Made by a program: the position numbers and the translations under genes
Shown here: one piece after another, positions 14,923-18,716 of the stretch
How positions within the stretch are numbered: the stretch's first letter is position 1
How the letters are laid out: each line of letters begins with the position of its first letter
Notes under the pieces: generated by a model
What the model was told of the DNA's origin: nothing
The model's database searches: none
The model's input: only the letters and a program-made list of their open reading frames with translations
From: an uncultured Faecalibacterium sp.
Lineage (GTDB): Bacteria > Bacillota > Clostridia > Oscillospirales > Ruminococcaceae
Length of the DNA stretch: 18,716 nt
NCBI GenBank assembly: GCA_900551435.1
Contig: URVW01000042.1
Coordinates: 1-18,716 of the forward strand
Reading direction: 5' to 3'

Positions 14923-16185
14923 ATGACGACACAAGAGATCCTTGAAGCCGCACGCGCGGCCAAACACTCTCTCACAATGGCCGACAGCCAGACCCGGAAG
15001 CAGGTGCTTCTGGACATGGCAGACAGCCTATGTGAGCCGCAGAATCAGACCACTATCCTTGCCGCAAATGCTGAGGACATGGCCGCCGCCAAAGGGCACA
15101 TCTCCGATGTCATGCTGGACCGTCTGGCCCTGACGCCGGAGCGCATCGCCGCCATGGCCAACGGCATCCGCGAAGCGGCCGCTCTGCCCGACCCGGTGGG
15201 CGCGGTCCTGAACCGTGTGGAGCGTCCCAACGGCTTGGTCATCGAAAAAACAGCGGTCCCGATGGGCGTCATCGCTATCATCTACGAGAGCCGCCCCAAC
15301 GTGACCAGCGATGCCGCCGCCCTCGCCCTCAAGAGCGGCAATGTCTGCATCCTGCGGTGCGGCCGCGAGGCATGGCGCTCGGCTCACGCCATCGTGGAAG
15401 CCCTGCGGCAGGGACTGCGCGCGAACGGTCTGCCGGAAGCCGCCGTCTCTCTCATCGAGGACACCAGCCACACTTCGGCCAACGCCCTGATGACGGCTGT
15501 CGGCTATGTCGATCTGCTCATCCCGCGCGGCGGTGCTGGGCTGATCCGCGCCTGTGTGGAGAACGCGAAAGTCCCCTGCATCCAGACCGGGACCGGCATC
15601 TGCCATATCTTCGTGGACGATTCCGCCGATCAGAAAAAAGCACTGGACATCATCGAAAATGCCAAGGCCAGCCGCCCCAGCGTCTGCAACGCCGAGGAGG
15701 TCTGTCTGGTCCATTCGGCCATCGCCGCCGAGTTTCTGCCCAAGCTGGCCCAGCGTCTGGGGCCGGACCGTACCGCCAAGGGACTGCACCCGGTAGAGCT
15801 GCGTCTGGATGCACGGGCCGCGGCCATCATCCCCGGAACGCCCGCCGGCCCGAAGGATTTTGACACCGAGTTCCTCGACTACATTCTGGCTGTCAAGGTC
15901 GTGGACAGCGTGGAGGAAGCCATCGGCCACATCGCCGAGCACTCCACCGGCCACAGCGAAGCCATCCTGACCCAGAACGATGCCCACGCTTCCCTCTTCA
16001 CAGCGGCGGTGGACAGCGCGGCGGTCTACGTCAACTGCTCCACCCGCTTCACTGACGGCGGCGAATTTGGGCTGGGCTGTGAGATGGGCATTTCGACCCA
16101 GAAGCTCCACGCCCGCGGCCCGATGGGCTTGCAGGAGCTGTGCACCTATAAATACATCATCCACGGCAACGGTCAGACCCGCTGA
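14923..16185 (+). CDS. proA: Gamma-glutamyl phosphate reductase
   Basis: ProA reduces glutamyl-5-phosphate with NADPH to glutamate semialdehyde, which cyclises to pyrroline-5-carboxylate for ProC. The 420-residue length is typical. Visible family marks are VPMGVIAIIYESRPNVTSDAAAL, the LIPRGGAGLI segment, and RPSVCNAEEVCLVH holding the catalytic cysteine. The C-terminal stretch has VYVNCSTRFTDGGEFGLGCEMGIST followed by LHARGPMGLQELCTYKYI. AGGAGG overlaps the proB end and serves the ATG at 14923. It closes the operon; a weak 5-bp hairpin (16204-16218) and a stronger one (16231-16277) follow. Confidence 0.97.
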   Translation: MTTQEILEAARAAKHSLTMADSQTRKQVLLDMADSLCEPQNQTTILAANAEDMAAAKGHISDVMLDRLALTPERIAAMANGIREAAALPDPVGAVLNRVERPNGLVIEKTAVPMGVIAIIYESRPNVTSDAAALALKSGNVCILRCGREAWRSAHAIVEALRQGLRANGLPEAAVSLIEDTSHTSANALMTAVGYVDLLIPRGGAGLIRACVENAKVPCIQTGTGICHIFVDDSADQKKALDIIENAKASRPSVCNAEEVCLVHSAIAAEFLPKLAQRLGPDRTAKGLHPVELRLDARAAAIIPGTPAGPKDFDTEFLDYILAVKVVDSVEEAIGHIAEHSTGHSEAILTQNDAHASLFTAAVDSAAVYVNCSTRFTDGGEFGLGCEMGISTQKLHARGPMGLQELCTYKYIIHGNGQTR

Positions 16186-16222
16186 TCCTGTTTTTTACAC
16201 AAAAAGCCTTTCCGGCTTGATT

Positions 16223-16282
16223 TTGAACTGCACCCCATTTGTTAGACAGTATGGTATATTGTTTAGGAAATGGGGTGTTTTT
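16223..16282 (+). terminator. Terminator-like hairpin after proA built from an IS-like end
   Basis: CACCCCATTT (16231-16240) and AAATGGGGTG (16268-16277) are a perfect 10-bp inverted repeat followed by TTTTT (16278-16282), with a 27-nt loop. The first arm lies within TGAACTGCACCCCATTTGTT and continues with AGACAG, which closely resembles the terminal inverted repeat of IS3/IS150-group insertion sequences. An IS3-like end that now ends proline-operon transcription is inference. Confidence 0.5.
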
Positions 16283-16378
16283 ATATGCCAAATCGTATCC
16301 TTCCAGAATCAACTTTCTAGCTTCGTTGTGCAGCATAGCACGCACCTTCTTTGACTCTGTTATATCACTTTTTCTCAA
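16223..16378 (-). mobile_element. Probable decayed insertion-sequence end (IS3-like)
   Basis: On the minus strand the sequence ending TGTCTAACAAATGGGGTGCA then GTTCA looks like the right end of an IS3-family element. A short open frame on that strand, with MLHNEARKLILEGYDL inside, lacks any transposase motif I can name and starts at a TTG, so I do not call a gene. No matching left end is visible in the window. Confidence 0.3.
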
Positions 16379-16410
16379 ATGTTAAAGTACTCTCTGCCGT
16401 ATTATTGAAA

Positions 16411-16585
16411 ATTGCTATAAACAAATTTGCTTAGCAATCCTATTCTTGGACGTTCACTTTTCCATGAGATTGCTGTGGTAGATGCGGCTTTCTGATTTTT
16501 TAGTATCAGGATAGTATCACACAACCAGCAGGATTCCCGTGAGTATTATAACGTATTTACATTCAGGATCCAACCATCTTTTAAG
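16411..16585. repeat. Direct repeat copy 1, with leftward promoter and hairpin
   Basis: Bases 16418-16585 align with 18548-18716 over their whole length, with about 18 substitutions (mostly transitions) and one single-base gap by hand. Conserved blocks include GTTCACTTTTCCATGAGATT, the doubled 8-mer TAGTATCA 11 bp apart (16500-16518), and GTGAGTATTATAACGTATTT. The left end is a hairpin with ATTGCTA/TAGCAAT arms (16411-16417 with 16432-16438), followed on the minus strand by a short U-rich stretch. No protein frame is conserved between copies. It is either a miniature mobile element or a small-RNA gene. Confidence 0.8.
16545..16573 (-). promoter_or_regulatory. Leftward promoter inside repeat copy 1
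   Basis: On the minus strand TTGGAT (16568-16573) and a perfect TATAAT (16545-16550) are 17 nt apart. The same arrangement is kept in copy 2. Transcription would start near 16538 and run through the repeat towards the hairpin at 16411-16438, about 125 nt away. Confidence 0.6.
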
Positions 16586-16620
16586 CGACAGCCCTGCTTT
16601 TTATCGGTACTGTGTACAAA

Positions 16621-17286
16621 TCACTTGCATTCCTTCTTCATCGCAGAATAGCCGATGAGAACGGTCCACACATAGGCGCAGGTCTTGGGAATCATCAGCA
16701 TACCGATCATGGGGATGGCATTGGCCCAAAGAACAACGGGAATGTAGAAACCGAAGCTCAACACAATGGTCAGCCACATCCAGCGGAAAGCCGAGTCGTT
16801 ATACTCCTTGGCGCTGCGGTAGAACAGCACGATGATCAGCAGGCCCAGCAGTGCAAAAGGAATGTTACGGTAAATGCCCCAGGACAGCGGGGATTCGGCG
16901 CTCAGCCACTGGTTCTGCGGCATCATGCACAGGATAATACGCACGGCAGCCAGACCGTAGACGGCGGCAGTCAGGCCATTGTTGCCCTTGACCCGGTAGC
17001 GCTCACGCCAGACATAGTACAGCAGCACATAAAAGACAGTCATTGTCACAGAGGTGATCCACTTACCCAGACCCAGCGGAACGGTAAAGTTTTCAAAACC
17101 CGTGGTGCATAGAGCCAGAGCACGGGGAATCAGATGGAACGAGTCACCGGCACCCAGAACGACAGCCATCAGACCGAACAGCTTGAACTGGTGGCTACCC
17201 TTGCAGCCACGAATCATCAGGATACCGATGGTGATAACGGATACCAGATACACAGCATCAAAAACAGTTTCTACGATTGCTTGCAT
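16621..17286 (-). CDS. Seven-helix membrane protein of unknown function
   Basis: I do not recognise this 221-residue protein. It shows about seven hydrophobic segments (near residues 4-26, 36-58, 75-93, 104-122, 139-156, 166-189, 192-214) with short loops and no signal peptide or large soluble domain. Polar residues sit inside or at the edge of helix 2 (GAGDSFHLIPR: Asp48, His51, Arg55) and Arg140 precedes helix 5, and these could form a functional centre. The ATG at 17286 has AAGGAG 9 nt upstream. A TetR-family gene lies upstream on the same strand, and that regulator's palindrome recurs at 17491-17505 before this unit. An induced transporter, sensor or membrane-stress protein are all possible; none is shown. 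Confidence 0.75.
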   Translation of the reverse strand: MQAIVETVFDAVYLVSVITIGILMIRGCKGSHQFKLFGLMAVVLGAGDSFHLIPRALALCTTGFENFTVPLGLGKWITSVTMTVFYVLLYYVWRERYRVKGNNGLTAAVYGLAAVRIILCMMPQNQWLSAESPLSWGIYRNIPFALLGLLIIVLFYRSAKEYNDSAFRWMWLTIVLSFGFYIPVVLWANAIPMIGMLMIPKTCAYVWTVLIGYSAMKKECK

Positions 17287-17350
17287 AGTTGATTACTCCT
17301 TGTCGATAGATCAAATTTATTGTAACACTGCATTTTTTTGCAGGGTTGCC

Positions 17351-17473
17351 TTAGTTTTTACGGTCATCAGGGGCTTGCTTGGCAAAGTTGCATCCAAAGC
17401 GCCGGATGTTGAAGCTGGCAGTGTTCTGCACAAGGCAGGTGAGCAGCAACAGGATATTGCGATGAACTTTCAT
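17351..17473 (-). CDS. Possible 40-residue small protein ahead of the membrane protein
   Basis: An ATG at 17473 opens a 40-codon frame that begins MKVHRNILLLLTCLVQNTAS, with a leucine-rich hydrophobic run at residues 7-15, and ends QAPDDRKN with a TAA. It lies between the regulated promoter and the membrane-protein gene on the same strand. No ribosome binding site precedes the ATG, and the predicted -10 box is only four bases upstream, so it would be leaderless or start inside the frame. It may be a chance frame or the leader part of the transcript. Confidence 0.28.
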   Translation of the reverse strand: MKVHRNILLLLTCLVQNTASFNIRRFGCNFAKQAPDDRKN

Positions 17474-17476
17474 ATG

Positions 17477-17505
17477 AGTGTATTCTTTAAGTGAACAGTG
17501 TTCAA
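17477..17505 (-). promoter_or_regulatory. Candidate promoter with TetR-type operator for the membrane-protein unit
   Basis: The palindrome TGAACA-G-TGTTCA (17492-17504) repeats the site found over the TetR gene's own promoter, differing inside the 13-bp core only at the central base. It overlaps a TTGAAC -35 box (17500-17505, minus strand), 17 nt from TACACT (17477-17482). The promoter boxes are moderate; the operator match is strong. Confidence 0.6.
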
Positions 17506-17514
17506 TTTGGACGT

Positions 17515-17541
17515 TATAAAATTCCCACAGCAGTGTGGGAA
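17515..17541 (-). terminator. Intrinsic terminator of the right-end TetR gene
   Basis: TTCCCACA (17522-17529) and TGTGGGAA (17534-17541) form an 8-bp stem with a 4-nt loop. In the leftward RNA UUUUAU follows, encoded by 17516-17521. It lies 10 nt past the regulator's stop codon and separates it from the membrane-protein unit. Confidence 0.8.
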
Positions 17542-17551
17542 GAAAATGCGG

Positions 17552-18109
17552 TCAATATAAGGTCCTGCGCACGATCTCCAGCACAGCGGCGGGGTCATAG
17601 TCCTGCCGCAGCAAGGCAGACAGCATAAGCGAAAACAGAACATCGGCAAATTTTTCGACGGTGAATTGCTCGTTAAACGCGCCCGGACGGATTTTGGTAT
17701 CCTGTTGCAGCACCGTACACAGACCGTTTAAGATATGGTTCCAAATTTGCTGCATGTGCCGTTTGCCATCGGCCTTGTCCTCCTGCATAAAACCGAGAGA
17801 GTGCAGTGTGAAGAATCCAGGATACTGCTCATAGCCGTAGGCCATGCGCTCGTACATCCATTTGACACAGGTCTGCACGTCCTGAAATACAGCCTCATCC
17901 TGCGGGCGGTGGAAAATTTCGCACCAGACGCTTTCGACCGTGGCGCTGATAAGCTCAGCCTTGGAGTCATAATAATTGTAGATAGAGCCGACCGAGACCC
18001 CGCATGCCGAGGCGACAGAACGGATACTGACTGCCGCCCAGCCCTTTTCCCGGATAAGCTCACGGCTGTTTTTTAAGATCTCTTCCTTGGAGGTCACGAT
18101 CGTATTCAT
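17552..18109 (-). CDS. TetR-family transcriptional repressor, autoregulated
   Basis: I start the protein at 18109 (MNTIVTSKEEILKNSRELI, 185 residues), since GAGGGTG lies 6-8 nt before that ATG. The in-frame ATG at 18139 lies inside the operator and lacks a ribosome binding site. The TetR helix-turn-helix is at about residues 27-50 (VSIRSVASACGVSVGSIYNYYDSK). The C-terminal domain (about 60-185) is helical, with aromatic-rich YERMAYGYEQYPGFFTLHSL, and is not one I can tie to a ligand. It has a near-ideal promoter whose start region carries a 15-bp palindrome, and the same palindrome lies before the downstream membrane-protein unit. Repression of itself and that gene is a well-supported inference. 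Confidence 0.88.
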   Translation of the reverse strand: MNTIVTSKEEILKNSRELIREKGWAAVSIRSVASACGVSVGSIYNYYDSKAELISATVESVWCEIFHRPQDEAVFQDVQTCVKWMYERMAYGYEQYPGFFTLHSLGFMQEDKADGKRHMQQIWNHILNGLCTVLQQDTKIRPGAFNEQFTVEKFADVLFSLMLSALLRQDYDPAAVLEIVRRTLY

Positions 18110-18124
18110 GTGGTCACCCTCAAT

Positions 18125-18139
18125 ATGAACAATGTTCAT
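18125..18139. promoter_or_regulatory. TetR-type operator at the regulator's own start site
   Basis: ATGAACA-A-TGTTCAT is a perfect 7-1-7 palindrome. It begins five bases after the -10 box in the direction of transcription, so a bound repressor would block initiation. Its core TGAACA-N-TGTTCA recurs at 17492-17504. Confidence 0.7.
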
Positions 18140-18144
18140 TTTCT

Positions 18145-18172
18145 ATTATACTGCCCGTTCCCACTTTGTCAA
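18145..18172 (-). promoter_or_regulatory. Consensus promoter of the right-end TetR gene
   Basis: On the minus strand both hexamers are perfect: TTGACA (18167-18172) and TATAAT (18145-18150), with a 16-nt spacer. Such strength without repression would be costly, consistent with the operator just downstream. Confidence 0.85.
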
Positions 18173-18180
18173 GAGGATTT

Positions 18181-18372
18181 CATAAAAGGTTCGTATTTTT
18201 GTGGTCATCCCTTTAAGCCATGTTCGCGGATGCCTTTCTGGTACAGCAGCGCCTTGGGCATGAAAAGGTTTCGACCACACTTGGCTCCTATGCCCGCCTA
18301 TACCCAGACCGAACAAACAACGTCGCGGACCGGCTGGAAGCTCTGGCTTTCCCAGGGGAAAATGAATCGTGA
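18181..18372 (+). pseudogene. C-terminal relic of a tyrosine recombinase (integrase)
   Basis: Read in the frame ending at TGA 18370-18372, the sequence gives VQQRLGHEKVSTTLGSYARL followed by YPDRTNNVADRLEALAF. This is the typical end of phage/transposon integrases: the LGH box with its conserved histidine, then SYxxLYP with the tyrosine nucleophile region. Upstream of residue VQQR the match fades and a TAA interrupts the frame at 18214-18216. The core and N-terminal domains, including the first catalytic arginine, are absent, and the TetR promoter occupies that space. The fragment from the ATG at 18220 would be 50 residues, too short for activity. It shows that an integrative element once ended here. 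Confidence 0.75.
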
Positions 18373-18413
18373 TACTGTCCGGGGTGTTACTTTTCTGTTG
18401 CTTTGGGCGCGAA

Positions 18414-18498
18414 AAAGCCCCGCCTTCAAGCGAAAAATCTTGAAAGCGAGACCGCTTTTATACGTTGTTCTGTTCTATTTTTTGAGGAATTCAAAAAA
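18414..18498 (+). terminator. Hairpins downstream of the integrase relic
   Basis: TTCAAG (18425-18430) and CTTGAA (18439-18444) pair, with outer AAAGC (18414-18418) and GCTTT (18454-18458) and TTA after. A second perfect 8-bp stem, TTTTTTGA (18478-18485) with TCAAAAAA (18491-18498), lies beyond. The first is probably the old integrase terminator; the second could end transcription from either side. Confidence 0.4.
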
Positions 18499-18544
18499 TT
18501 GGAAGGCAAATTTTCATTACTCGAGCTCGGTAAGCTTGAATCCT

Positions 18545-18716
18545 TACTAAACAAATTTGTTTAGTATGTCTATTCTTGGATGTTCACTTTTCCATGAGAT
18601 TGCCGTGGTAGATGTGGCTTGCTGATTTTTTTAGTATCAGGATAGTATCACACAACCAGTGGGATCTCTGTGAGTATTATAACGTATTTACGTTCAGGAT
18701 GCAACTGTCTTTTAAG
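18545..18716. repeat. Direct repeat copy 2, cut by window edge, with perfect palindrome end
   Basis: This is the second copy of the repeat at 16418-16585, in the same orientation. It opens with a perfect 22-bp palindrome (18545-18566, centre AAATTT). In copy 1 the corresponding stem has different bases but still pairs, which hints that the hairpin is kept by selection. Homology runs to the last base of the window, so the true right end is not seen. Confidence 0.8.
18676..18704 (-). promoter_or_regulatory. Leftward promoter inside repeat copy 2
   Basis: TTGCAT (18699-18704) and TATAAT (18676-18681) on the minus strand are 17 nt apart, as in copy 1. Transcripts would run through the repeat and, if not stopped by the palindrome, antisense to the integrase relic. 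Confidence 0.6.

Noticed and set aside
16157..16378. 73-codon minus-strand frame next to proA
   Set aside because: It starts at TTG, overlaps the proA end and the IS-like hairpin, and shows no transposase motif; kept only as a possible element relic.
17054..17494. 146-codon plus-strand frame over the membrane protein and its upstream gap
   Set aside because: Its first half is antisense to the membrane protein, and it ends at the operator. The minus-strand genes and signals explain the region better.
18524..18540. Run of restriction-site-like bases CTCGAGCTCGGTAAGCTT, similar to part of a cloning polylinker
   Set aside because: Only about 11 bases match a common vector and the flanks read as natural sequence joined to the repeat, so chance is more likely than vector contamination.
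16411..18716. CRISPR array or phage attachment sites
   Set aside because: There are only two long diverged copies with genes between them; this is not a spacer array, and att cores should be short and identical.

Overview
The window looks like chromosomal DNA of a butyrate-forming gut Clostridia (Oscillospiraceae/Ruminococcaceae type), most likely Faecalibacterium or a close relative. The grounds are a crotonyl-CoA butyrate pathway, a butyryl-CoA:acetate CoA-transferase as the terminal enzyme, an oleate hydratase, strong Gram-positive ribosome binding sites, GC-rich coding sequence and a palindromic intergenic repeat of a kind I associate with this family. The species call is inference; the pathway assignment is not in doubt.

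Left part (1-7443). On the minus strand, in transcription order, lie coaD, thl, crt, hbd, bcd and etfB (etfB runs off the left edge). This is the route from acetyl-CoA to butyryl-CoA with half of the electron-transfer flavoprotein, preceded by a CoA-biosynthesis gene. Strong GC-rich hairpins sit in the thl-crt, crt-hbd and hbd-bcd gaps. Divergent from coaD, on the plus strand, is but, which releases butyrate by moving CoA to acetate. The shared 388-nt gap holds one clear sigma-A-type promoter in each direction and an inverted repeat in the but leader.

Middle (7495-13016). An AI-2E-family membrane transporter follows but on the same strand. Its probable terminator carries a 136-bp palindromic repeat inside the loop. 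Converging on it from the right are a radical SAM/SPASM protein and an oleate hydratase on the minus strand, probably one transcript, preceded by a TetR-family gene with its own terminator.

Right-centre (13244-16185). The proline operon proC-proB-proA lies behind a good promoter and makes proline from glutamate.

Right end (16186-18716). This is an accessory, decayed region: an IS3-like end used as a terminator-like hairpin, a seven-helix membrane protein of unknown function, a TetR regulator, and the C-terminal relic of a tyrosine recombinase. The unit is bracketed by two roughly 168-bp direct repeats. Each repeat carries the same leftward promoter and a hairpin, so they could be small-RNA genes or a miniature mobile element. 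The TetR gene has a consensus promoter and a TGAACA-N-TGTTCA palindrome over its start site. The same palindrome recurs in front of the membrane-protein transcription unit, which gives a concrete two-site regulon. The region is the best candidate here for something undescribed.
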